Source: Hericium rajendrae (taxonomy: Eukaryota > Basidiomycota > Agaricomycetes > Russulales > Hericiaceae). Taken from it: a stretch of DNA of 64,000 nucleotides. The notes beneath the pieces are model-generated. The model ran no database searches, was not told where the DNA came from, and saw only the letters and a list, made by a program, of their open reading frames with translations. This document shows, piece by piece, positions 22,060-33,800 of the stretch. The stretch covers positions 2,046,001-2,110,000 of the forward strand of contig CM065888.1 of NCBI GenBank assembly GCA_033439255.1. The letters are read 5' to 3'. The position numbers were made by a program, and so were the translations under genes. How positions within the stretch are numbered: the stretch's first letter is position 1; every line of letters begins with the position of its first letter.

Positions 22060-23110
22060 AAGGTCACAGATTACATCCAGTGAAACTATGGTCAAAATAG
22101 TACAATATAATGCATAAGAGCTTATTGAAAAGCAATTACATAGGGCTTTCGACAAAAACTAATTGAGATAAATCAAGATCTCTAGTTTAAGATCAAAAGC
22201 AGAAATGGTCCTGCACAAGTGAGTTTTGCAGATATCAGACTGTACAAGATCTTATTGAAATACGGTAAATCAGACCTTTTCAATGCATCTAAGATTAGAC
22301 AAAACACTTAGAATTGACTAAGATATTATTCAATCTTCTTTCAAAATAAAACTACATCACATTCCATGAGTTTTGCATATAACATAGCATATAAAGGCTT
22401 GTTGGAAAGCCATTGAAAATATCTTTTGAAAACATCTAAGAATATTGAAATCAGATGCAGATGTGAATTGAATGAGATACTGCTCTATCTTCTTCTTAGA
22501 AGATCAAAAGCAAAAATGGATTGCATCCTATGAATTTTGAACATGACATAGTCTATGAAGGCTTGTTGGAAAGCTATTTTTCACACCTTTCTGATGCATC
22601 TAAGATCGAGAAAAAGCATCCAAAATTGACTAAGATATCATTTAATCTTCCTTCAAAACAAAAATGCATTGCATTCCATGAGTTCGACACATAACACAGT
22701 GTATAAAGGCTTGCTGGAAAGCGGCTGACAAGACCTTTCCGACGCATCTAAGAACGTCGAAATCGGATACAAATTGAGCAAGGTACCCCTCTATCTTCTT
22801 CTCAGAAGATCGAAAACAAAAATGAATTGCATCTTATGAATTTTTCACATGACACAGTCTATGAGGTATTGTTGGAAAGCGATTATTCATCCCTTTCCAA
22901 TGCATCCAAGATCGAGAAAAAGCGCCCAGAATTGACTGAGATATCATTCAATCTTCTTTCAAAACAAAAATGCACCGTGTTCCACGAGTTTTGCACATAA
23001 CATGGCGTATAAAGGCTCGTTGAAAAGCGGTTGAAAAGACCTTTCGAACGCATCTAAGAACGTCGAAATCGGATACAAATTGAGCGAGCTACAAGCGCCA
23101 GATCATATGT
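22060..23110. repeat. Diverged tandem repeats (about 165 and 320 bp periods)
   Basis: Words recur: TTCCATGAGTTTTGCA, AAAGGCTTGTTGGAAAGC, CATCTAAGA..CGAAATC and CTATCTTCTTCT.AGAAGATC. Copies at the right end (22.9-23.1 kb) keep CG dinucleotides (CACGAG, GGCGTA, GCTCGTTG, ACGTCG) that are TG or CA in the left copies. Confidence 0.7.
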
Positions 23111-23215
23111 CTTTGTTCAATTGTGGCTATGTGGCTGATTTAAACTCCGATTAAAAGACATATCAGACGAGTTTGCTCCGAAATACCTCTCTCTCTGCAA
23201 CCACCATCATCTCTG

Positions 23216-24130
23216 CTCTTGAAGGTAAGTTTGTTATCTTTGTTACCTTTGACTTCATTTTCGCTTTTTTGTAGTTATGTGACTACTACTCCTAAGATAA
23301 GTATTGTTGACTTTGTTATCTTTCTGATCTATTTTCGCTTTTTTGTAGTGTTGCTACACTTCTAAGGTAAGCATTTGTTATCTTTGTTATCTTACTACAA
23401 CTAATGTTGTTATCTTTTTGTACACTTTTCGCTTTTTTGTAGTCATTGCTATAACTGTAAGGTAAGGTTTGTTACCTTTTAAGTTGTTATCTTTTTGCTT
23501 TTTGTAGTGTTTGTTACATTGTTAAAGTAAGTTTTGTTATCTTTGTTATCTTATTACAACTGATGTTGTTATCTTTCTAGTTCATTTTCGCTTTTTTGTA
23601 GTCTTTGTTATACTTCTTAGGTATGATTTGTTATCTTTCTTATGTTGCTTACACTAATATTGTAACCTTTTCACTATATTTCGCTTTTTTGTAGTCTTTC
23701 TTATCATTGTAAGTTATGTTTTGTTATGTTTTCTTACATTTTCGCTTTTTGTACACTTTGGTATACTTTTAAGGTAAGCTTTGTTATCTTTCTTATGTTC
23801 CTTACATCTATATTGTTATCTTTCTAGTATATTTTCGCTTTTTGTAGTCTTGACTACACTTCTAAGATAAGTTTTGTTATCTTTGTTATCTTGTTAAGAC
23901 TAATAAAGTTGTAGTCTTTCAGATTTATTTTTGCTTTTTTGTAGTCATTATAAGGTAAGTGTTGCTATCTTTTTAATCAATTTTCGCTTTTTCTTATCTT
24001 TGTAATGTTGTTATTTTTGTAGTTTGTTTTACTTTTTTGGTAGTTCTAAGATAAGTCTTATAATCTTTGTTATGTTTTTCAGCCTGATGTTGTTATATTT
24101 GAAGCCTTTTTGCTTTTTTTTTTTTTTGTA
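23216..24130 (+). repeat. Tandem array of intron-like units
   Basis: About nine units of 90-115 bp each read donor (G)GTAAGTTTTGTTATC, a T-rich middle with TTGTTATCTTT, then ATTTTCGCTTTTTTGTAG (acceptor) and a 15-20 nt stub such as TCTTTGCTACACTTCTAAG before the next donor. Taken literally it is a chain of introns separated by mini-exons. The TTTTCGCTTTTTTGTAG block is the most conserved part. Confidence 0.7.
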
Positions 24131-24539
24131 GTTGAGATTAGAATGATTACTTATGTAGTTGATATGATGTTTGTGTAGTCTATAGATATATTAATTGATT
24201 GAAAAGCATAAATTCAATGTATGATATCAGATTTAAAATTGCTATCAGGTTTAAAGCTGCTATCAGCTTTAAATCTGAGGCCAGACATGAAATCTGAAGC
24301 AGATATGAAATCTGGAGTCAGAAATGAAATCTGGAGCTAGACATAAAATCTGGAGCCAGACATAAATCTGAGATCAGAAGTAAAATCTGAGACCAGATAT
24401 AAATCTGATTGTATCTGTGGTACTATACCCTGCATGATTGCCTGATGTGTCTGAATGTTGCTCCCAGGTGCAATCAGGTATGGCCAGATAGTTTGTAAGA
24501 GTACTGATGTATATTTATACTATTACACAACTACAAAAT
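24131..24539. other. TCTGA/GAAATCTG-rich spacer
   Basis: 24230-24420 is a short-period repeat of GAAATCTGGAGCCAGACAT type. No gene seen. Confidence 0.4.
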
Positions 24540-24810
24540 ATAAACACTACTATCAATTACAACAAGTAAAAACAATATACTTACTATTCAAAGATAAAGA
24601 TAAGATAAACTTACTAGACTTACAAACATTACAAAAAGCGAAAATATATATAATATAATCTACAAAGTAGAAGATTAGTTAATAACAAGATATAGTGACA
24701 AGACATAAAGACAAACCAATATATTAAAATAGCGAATACATAATCTAAGATATGAATAATGTTAGCATAAAACAGCAGACATGAAGACGAATGACTTACC
24801 AAAGGTTGAA
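24540..24810 (-). repeat. Inverted intron-like units
   Basis: The minus strand shows ATTTTCGCTTTTTGTAATG near 24640 and donor-like GTAAGT sites near 24616, 24583 and 24802. It is a decayed inverse counterpart of the array at 23.2-24.1 kb, facing the GC-rich promoter-like region as at 9600-10015. Confidence 0.45.
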
Positions 24811-25290
24811 AGAAAAGATACAAGGTGTCGAGGAAAGTCGGGGGATTGTAGTGGTTGAAGAAAGAGAGAGAACGCGCGTCATGCGAGGGTTATATAGGTG
24901 AGTGCAGGTTTGCTCGGCGGAGCCCAAATGTGGCTGCTAGGCGCTGCTGGGAGTCGCGGCTAAGGGCTAAGTAGCAGACTTCAATAAGTGGCCATTGCTG
25001 CCCAGTAGTGTACGACAAAATATATACCTACATAGCTCATTCAATTCACTGTACTAGATAATCGCTCATCTGTCATTTTTATTCGAATTAAATAGCATTT
25101 TATTTGATTAACTATGCATGAGACAGTCTGAACTCGCGTGTTCGGTGACTAATGCACTGAAGTCACGTCGTTCGACTTCGACTTCGTTTCTGCCGTATCC
25201 ATTTTCTCCCTACTTCTGTGCTCATCTCTCTCCCCTCGTCGTTCCTCAAGTCGAAGGTCGGATGGGTTCACTGGGAGCTGGAAAGGCACA
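24811..25290. promoter_or_regulatory. Promoter-like region of second composite module
   Basis: Similar in order and partly in sequence to 10020-10491: GAGAACGCGCGTCATG near 24869, GTGTTCGGTGACT near 25138, then a pyrimidine-rich stretch leading to a donor cassette. Confidence 0.35.
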
Positions 25291-25370
25291 AGGTAAGTAA
25301 AAAAAATCATCTATTGTTAGTTCTATTGTACTAATCTTGAGGGTACCACTCATTATCGAGCGATACTCTC
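25291..25370 (+). other. Donor / branch / hairpin cassette
   Basis: AAGGTAAGTAA with donor at 25293, GTACTAATC near 25328, hairpin GAGGGTACCACTC..CGAGCGATACTCTC at 25338-25370. Confidence 0.55.
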
Positions 25371-25379
25371 GTTTTTCTC

Positions 25380-26590
25380 GTTGGTTTTCTATTCCCTGCC
25401 GCATCCAACTGTCTTCCACACCCTGCCGCTCGCCTCGCGCACGTCTGCGCCTCTCCTCACCACACATCCCTTTGACAACTCCCACTCCCGCCCATCACAC
25501 TCCGTCTGCCAATGCAACGCCACTCACCTCAGCCCCGCCGTCTGCACCTACTCGCTGCCGGCCACCCGTCGTCCATGACGACTTTGCCTGCACGTTTGCA
25601 CGGTCACCACGGCTCTGCCCCCTGCCCGTGCATACGGCTTCGCGTGACAGCGCCAACATGGCCACGCCGCCCTGTGCCAGCGGATAGCACCACACAGTGT
25701 ACGCAGACCAGTACACAGCGTGCGCATGCCGACGTACAGTCGCACCTGTGCGCGCATCCCCTGAACACCAGCTGCTTGCGCACGGAAGCCAACACGCACA
25801 CCTCCCTGCGCCGCAGTGCCAGCACACGGCGACCACTGCCTGTGTATCCCAGCCCGCTCTGCATGGACCCAACGACCCACACACGGCCGCAGAGCACGCA
25901 CATATAGCTACGACACGCCGCGCATGGCCCCGGCCTTTCCGCGCATGCCCACAACCCACACGACAGTACCGGCGCAAGGCCACGCACACTTGCGTGCGCC
26001 GGGCCGTGGGTGCATGCGCACGCTGGTATACAGTCCTGCCACCCTATGCTTGTATGCCATGCACGTCACACAGACCCTCAGCCCACCTCACACGGACTTA
26101 CCGACGCAGGTATAGCCACAGCCCGTGTACGTGCAACCTGCACACCTCGCACACGTCCCCAGCAACACACGCACACCTGCCAGTACGTGCACACGGTCCC
26201 GCACCCACGTTCATGCCCTCGACTACGTGCTCATGCCATGGACTGCACGCGTACGGTTCCACCTGCCGCGACAGTGTAAGTACGCCCACGCATGCCACAA
26301 ACAGCGTGCGGACGGATCTCGGGTCATTCGGCCATGAGCACGTGCCCACGCCGACACCCAGCACCATTGCCCCTGCAGTAACATCACACCGTGCTGCCTC
26401 TCATGCGCTGTCTCTCCCACGCCGTACGCCCAGCACACCACCTCCCGCAACAGCACGTTCAGGGCGGACACGCTGCACGTGTCCGCTGCCGTTTCGACTT
26501 GTGTGGGCGGGGCTCTTAGCCTCGCGCATAGCTCTCACATGTCGGTGACAGCATATGCAAGCCCGCGATGGCGGTAACCTCACGCGTGCC
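25380..26590. repeat. GC-rich degenerate tandem domain
   Basis: C-rich words CACGCACACC, GTGCGC, CAGCAC and CCCAC recur without a fixed period. Long overlapping ORFs on both strands have skewed composition (His/Thr/Pro/Ala/Cys) and no domain, so they are not called as genes. Confidence 0.65.
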
Positions 26591-26599
26591 AGTGTCAGG

Positions 26600-26982
26600 C
26601 TACTTTGTATGTTATATATTGTAGTAGTTGAATATCATGTAATAATTCATGGTTGTAATAAATTATAATGCTAGAATATAGACTGCATAACAACTACAAA
26701 TTATATAGCAGCCTGAGATTTCATAGCAGCCTTTGAAGCTATATATTGAATATAGCATCTATAGCATACATAGAGGAAAACTGAAACCATATAGGTTACA
26801 TAGCAGACATAGTAGTGTGTTATTGCTATGTAGTGCTACATAGCTATCACTCATGGCTATGATAGCTATGATAACTCTCATAGCTCTGTATAGTTGTATG
26901 GCTCAAGTATATAGCAGCCATAGCACTATAAAAGCTAGCATAGCATTGGCTGATAGCTATGTAGAATTCACATTTTTGAGAT
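26600..26982. repeat. CTATATAG / CATAGC-rich block
   Basis: Repeats of CATAGCAGCC, CTATATA and TAGCTATG close the second composite module. Confidence 0.6.
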
Positions 26983-27765
26983 GTGCAATATATCAATACC
27001 ATCTCCTTGCAGCTTCGTCAACACTTTGCTATTATAAATCTTCTTATCTCTTTTCATCCTGAATTCATCTTTATAAATGTTGCTACCATCGTATTCCATG
27101 AGGGAGTCCTTTTTCCTCAGATCTATTCAATCAACCTTCCACAAAGACTTGTCAAAATTCTTTAAATCTTAGATGCCTATATTCTCAATCAGGCAGACAC
27201 TCTCTTTTCATGTCTCACCACCATCTCTTCTATTGTTATATCCATGGACAATATTCAATCTTATCATCTTCAAGTCATATTAAAATGGATGAAAAGTCTC
27301 AACCAACAATCCATCACTCTTTCTATCATCAATCATTCAGATGAGAACACTGATGTATATAATTTGGGTCTATTGTCCTCTCTAGTTGTTCTGACATATC
27401 TTATTTACTATAGGAGCCATATAGTCATTACACATATCTATGGCTATCAAGACAAATCTGGATCTCATCATTGATGCAGTTTTCAAATGTCATATGTCTT
27501 ATCATCTCAACCACATGGCTCATCTCAGATTGGCCAGAAGATTCCAGACAATGAAAACATCTCAGATGCTGATGATGAATCAGAACACAATTCAAATCTT
27601 GCATATTTTGAAAAATGTAGTGTTCTAATGCACAACCTGGAAACATCAGTGGTATTCAACTCAGTTGCAGATTTACTTCATCTAAAAGAGGTTTATCTGC
27701 ATTATGGCTCTAGTTTTGAATATAGAGAATTATCACATAGAGGAGAAGGAACCTTTAGTTTGTAG
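26983..27765 (+). pseudogene. Degraded unrecognised gene, possibly F-box/LRR-like
   Basis: One reading frame is coding-like over 780 bp but holds stops at about 27163 and 27472. Segments such as INLPQRLVKIL, ILDAYILNQADTLFSCLTTI, VFNSVADLLHLKEVYLHYGS and the leucine-rich spacing recall fungal F-box proteins with leucine-rich repeats. This is only a resemblance. It ends 92 bp before the stop of the convergent gene at 27857. Confidence 0.4.
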
Positions 27766-27856
27766 AAACAGTCAGATTATAATTGGATTAGATCAAATAC
27801 TTGGCCAGTTCAAAAGTACAAGCTATAGTCTCCATATTTCTAACTACTCTGCTCTT

Positions 27857-30800
27857 TTATATCTCATTGTCCCAGTATGCATTTCTTAGCTCTCTACCTC
27901 TTCTAGCCTTTGCTTGCTGTCTTGCTGCATTTACTACTCTCTTTGGAGTAGTTGTATATTTACCTTTGCTTTTTGTAGCTGGACCTCCTCTCCCTTCTTC
28001 CTCTCCTTCTCCTCTTGCAGTGCTTCTCATTTCACTTTCACCTGGTATAATAGTACCATGCATCTTCTTTGCATTCTACCACCTAGATTTTTCAATAAAA
28101 CATATTTACGATTCCTTAGAATCATTTACTCTATACCAGCTTTTCCTATCGAAAACGACACCAAAATGATGACCATCCCCATTTGGCAGTTGGCTTATAT
28201 AATCACAAGTCAACAATCTGACGAGTTTGCAGGTTCAATTTCAGTTCAACCTTGAATTCTTTTATTTCATTTTACAATCAACATATCTCACTGTCACTGT
28301 TCACAATCATTATACATAACATTTATATCTCATTATGATTTCTTGGAATCATTTACTCTAACTAATTTCTCATATAAAGTGAGGTTATAAGTTTGATTCT
28401 GTCAATTGCCATTCTTATAATTTTGGACATTTCTTAGAGATATTCAGTCTTCTAAATCTAACTAAATCATTGTTAGACTATATGCATATTTAAGTCAATG
28501 CTAGTCATATTAGGACCAGAAGTTCTCAGTATGAAAAAGTGCAAACTTGTTACAAGATAGTGGATAAATGTACTTCATAGTAAAGTCTGTATCTTTTTAT
28601 TGATATAAGTGAGTGTGATGTATGATAATATAATGAGAGCAAATTTTACCTCCTCAGAACATTTGTTTTTATAACAATAGGTCCAGAAATGACTGAGATA
28701 TGAGCAAATCACTTTAAAAGATATCCTTGAGAAGGAGATCATAGTGATTGCATTGTAGTGGAGCAATGAGTGGCGCTATTTACACACTAAAGATACCGTT
28801 GGAAAGGTCTGATTCGTACCTTTCCAACGGCATATTATACAAGACGATCGGATATGTATTGAGAAAACACGGTAGCGATTACTGAAGGGTTGGTGTTAGA
28901 GGCAGGGGCAAATTTGTTGAGGCCATATCTTTTTATCGACTCATCCAATTGTAGTGTACTAGCGTTATTGAAAAGGGTAATAGAAATCTTTCTGATGCAA
29001 TCAAGGGACCGATGATATCTCCAGTACTTAAGGAGGTACACTCAAATTATCACAAAGCCTTCTATTTAACTATTTTTAAGGTTTTACATAATCCACAGCA
29101 CAGACAAAATGACATACTCCTGTCTCATGACATCATGAGGGGGACGGGAGTACGTCATTTTGCCCATGCTGTGGATTACATAAGCAATTTATAAGCAGAA
29201 AAAAATCGAAATCATTCAAGTCTAGGGGCAAATCATCAAATCATCTGAGAATAGGCACATACTGAGTAGTGTACAAAATCAGTGAAAAATCGTTTTAATA
29301 TAGCCATTGATAGTTCTATTCTGAAACACTTGAGTTTATGTTCATAGCTAGAGAATTGACAGAGATATAGCCAAATTACTGATTCAGACCCCTAGAAGGC
29401 AAAAATAAAATCAATCTAGGCAATATACAACAGTTGACAGACCTTCAAAGGCCATACTTATGTACATCAGGAACCTTCAAAACTTTCTGTTTGACCTGCG
29501 AGGCATCTGACAGTGTCTGTATGACCTACAGCAGTTGCATCAAACACATCAGATACTCTCAGACAACATCAGCTACTCTCAGCTAGCTGCAGAATATTTG
29601 ACCTCAAGATTCAAAAAAGTATCAATTACGATTCCTTAGAATCGTTTACTCTATACCGCCTTTTCATAGTGAAAACGACACCAAAACGATGACGATGCCC
29701 ATTAGGCAGTTGGCTTATATAATCACATATCTTCAATCTAACGAGTTTGCAGGTTCAACTCCAGCTCTAGCCAAACTTTGTTGATTTAATGTAACTTGAT
29801 CAGTTCTCAACCAATTCACCTGTTCTCAAATGCATCTGGATCTGCTCATTTATTGCTTTCTGACAGTATTTTTTGCATCCTGATCTGTGCAGAACTCATA
29901 GAATGCAATGAATTTCTACATTTTCCCTCTATGACACTTGAACTTGAGCTAACTCAGTCCATTCTTCACCAATTTACTCATTCTCAAATGCGTCTAAATC
30001 TACTTACTTATAGCTTTGCTACCATACTTCATGCATCCAAATCGGTTAAGAACTCACAGAATGCAAAGTGTTTCTTTTTTTCCTCTTCTAAAATGCTTGA
30101 ACCCTAGCTAACTAGGCCAATTCTCAACCAATTTACTCGTTCTAAAATGCATCAGAATCTACTTATTGATAGCTTTCTGACAGTACGTCATACGTCAGGA
30201 TCGGTGCAAAACTCGCAGAATGCGAATTGTTTCTGCATTTTCCCCCTAGAATGCTTGAACTCCAGCTAACTTAATCAGTACTCGACCGATTCACTTGTTC
30301 TCAAATGCATCCAAATATACCAGAAAGCTGGTCTCCAACACAATTTACTGCTTATAGAAAGATACAGCCACTAAAATGATACACAGCAAACAAATGTACA
30401 TACTGTTTATTGATAAAATGAGCAAAAAATGCAATTTATCGGTAGCAGTGGGTCCTGAGACTCGGTCATGTGATCTTACAAGACCTTGTGCGGCCGAACA
30501 AGGTCTTAGCGCCTGCTTACATAAGCATAAGTCGCTTAGAGAGCCAATACACTGTATACAGTGATTGCTTTATAGCTCTGCAACAAAGCAATCAATCGAC
30601 AAATGGTAAATTGTGTTCATATACCTTGGATTACATCTTTCCAACCCAATTTAGAATACAAAAATCAGATCACTGTAAGCAGAGATATTCTTCGATTTAT
30701 ATGCTATATTAGCAAAACAGTATTGTCTCCTATCTCAACAACCAATGGTGCTATGATGTTGTACACTGTATTGTTAGAAAGCTATTGTAAATCTGAGTTC

Positions 30801-33800
30801 AACAAGCCCTCATACATCATGATTCATGCAGTATTAGCAGAGCTATAAAGCAAACAGTCTGCCACATCATCATAGACATATAGTCCAATAGGTCAGCATT
30901 TTGTCATGCTATTTTGTTGTTTGTGGCACTATTCTAGAGCTATTGTAAATCTGATTCTAACAAGCTTTAACTCATTCTGATTGATGTGGTATTGAGAGCT
31001 CTATGGCCTGATCTCTATGCCACATCATCAGCAGAAAGTTGGTGATGGCCCTACACCATCATTGGACACCTCAGCCGCAACTCGCTGCAGATGGGGACTG
31101 GCGTGTCCAAGCCTTGTAGTCAGTGTGCACTACTGGTAGTATCACACTGACTTCAAAGCTATCTGAAGAAAAGAAGAGAGAGCAAAGAGCGCAACATCAA
31201 CTACTGCTGACATAAGCTAAGCACAGCCACCAGACCTTGTGCGGCCGAACAAGGTCTGCTATTGATCACGTGATTGGCCATTGGCTTTGTTCAACAATAC
31301 AATGTTTGACATTGATCATATATTCAATCTTGAATCTTGTTTGATTAGACATACAACTAGACTACTATTATAATTGTAGATATTACAAGTATTTATAATA
31401 TAAGTATATATAATAATGTATATCATATATCGAGCTGAGTATAATAAGATATGACAAGTGTGTACTGTATTACATACCAGATTATATATATAATAAGGTA
31501 CTAAGATATATAACATAGCAGAAAATATAGAGTTATCAGAGGTAGGAGCTGAACTACTCATGATTGAATTAGATTAAATAGTGTTTTTTTATATGCTTTA
31601 GGGTTCGACACGAGTCAGAGTCACCTGTAGGTCAACACAGGTATACCCACGAAATTGACCTGCAGATATCTAACTTGTAGATCTAGATCACCTGGTGGCT
31701 GAGACCTGTACAAATCCAGATCAAAGTTGTGCTCAAACCCATTGACCTGTGAGTGACCTTTGGGTAACCTGCTATCCAAACTTTATTTTGGTTAACATAT
31801 TATATTGCAAAGTTCAAATCTATATGTCATGATCCCTAACTAACTACATACTATATGTCATCTGCCAACACTAACTTACAGCTCCAATCACATATGTCCA
31901 TTATCACTATATCTTGTCATACCTATGAAGTGTACAAAGTCCACAAGCAAGACATGGATTCAAAAGGCTGCATGCGACATACTTGTGGCATCAACATGGG
32001 CATGTGCATGTCGGTGGGGCAGCTTTGAGTATGTGTGTGCACATGGGCTAGCACATGTGCAAGGGGAGCATATGTGGGTGCTGGTGTACTGGCATAGCTG
32101 TGGGCATGCACACACAAATGACATCACCAGCTTGGATGAAAATTGGGAATGAGACTGGGGAGGGTGCATTTTGATTGTTGAATAGCACTGATGGCATATA
32201 AAACTTGCCTCACATTGGGCTTCTGTCAGACGAATGATATGACAGCATGCATAGTGGCATGTGTGATGTCCATGGGCACGAATGCACACATGTAGTTTGA
32301 GCAATGGACTATGGGATGGTGGGGGCATGCAGTCAAAAATGTGTATGCTGGCAGGGCATGTATTGGTAGATGTACACTGTCTCAGACATGCAAGGATATG
32401 CAAAGCTGTTTGTGGACAACTGCGCATTGTTGAGGCATGCTAGGCACTGCTCAGATGATCAGCAAAAAGATGTCAAGCCTTGCTGTTGTAGCAACAATGC
32501 TGTAGCAACAAGACCTGACAGGCATTGTGAGCCTTGCAGTTGCAGCGCTAGACTGGCACTGTGCATGCTCTTACTGTTGTGAGTGGGAATTAAATCTCTG
32601 GTGCACATGAGTGCTGGTTGTCGAAGATGGGTGAGGGCCGGTTGGCTGGTTGACCTGTTGATGAGGACGATGGAAGAAGCACAGATGGTACACGAGATAT
32701 GGTGGATGATGTCAAAAAATGGTGGGATGTCATAAAACCCATCAAACATCATGAAACTTGTCGAAGAACAGTGAAAAATGAGAGCCTTGCCTGTTATCGA
32801 GTAAGACTTCTGAGATCAGTATAGTACAATGAAATAAAAGGCTTTTGGACTCACCTAGAAGCCTCTCGAATCTCCATAACACCCATCCTGCCATTGAATT
32901 GAGGAGATATGGTGAAAAGGGGAGGATTAAGATGAAGAAACAAAGAGGAGGGCATCGTAAAAGTGAGACACAACTTTAAGACCAACTGACTTGCAAGTGA
33001 CCTGTGATGTCACAGATACCTGACCTGCAGCTCCAGATCACCCAGTGGTGCAAATCTGCATGGATCCAGGTCAGCACCTTGGACAGATAGAATACCTGCA
33101 AGTTCAGATCTAGGTCACCCACGAGTGCACTTGTGTTGAACCCTAATATACTTAAAGTGATGTTTGCACAATTGATGCTCTCAGGCATTTGTATAAGTTT
33201 TTTGTTACTCTAAACCTTCATGCTAATCGACAGGCAATTTTACCAGAAAGTAGTTGCCATATTTGGTCACTAATTTCTGCCAGTATACAAAATATGGTTT
33301 GAAGGTAAGAATTCAATTTTTATAGTATTTTATGCATGTAAAATAGAAAAATACTGACTAGATTATACATTGAAGAGATATAAGCTCTATTAAAAAAAAC
33401 TGGTATGATTTATATTATTTTTTGTAAAAGTCAGAAAAAAATCCAAATATAGAAATCAAATTCTGCCTTTGGTGCTAGCAGCAATGCATACAAATCAATA
33501 GAAGGTGCACAGGCTAACAGGAAATGTATGAGGTAGTAGAAGCATACATAAGTTTGTTGTGATGCTCATAGGTTGATACATGTGTAAGCAGATTAACAAA
33601 TGTATGCATAGGTCAAAAAATGTGAGCCAAGAGTGCATATATGAGTCGGTGTAGTGTGTATCATCTGAAAAATTGAAATTTCATATAGCCCAGTATTGAT
33701 CTATATGTTTTATCATAGCACTATAAGGTCTATCACTATTTATGCTACCACAGTTCTCAACTATGTAAGACTATGAGGCCTATCATAGCTATCATAATAG

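Noticed and set aside
25495-26583. Several overlapping ORFs of 100-283 aa in the GC-rich domain
   Set aside because: They overlap on both strands, have repeat-driven composition, no introns and no domains. Open frames follow from the low stop frequency of C-rich DNA.
28835-29041. Minus-strand ORF in H2 and its relative at 20197-20379
   Set aside because: These are conserved because H1 and H2 are copies of one non-coding element. They are short, differ in frame and show no coding pattern.
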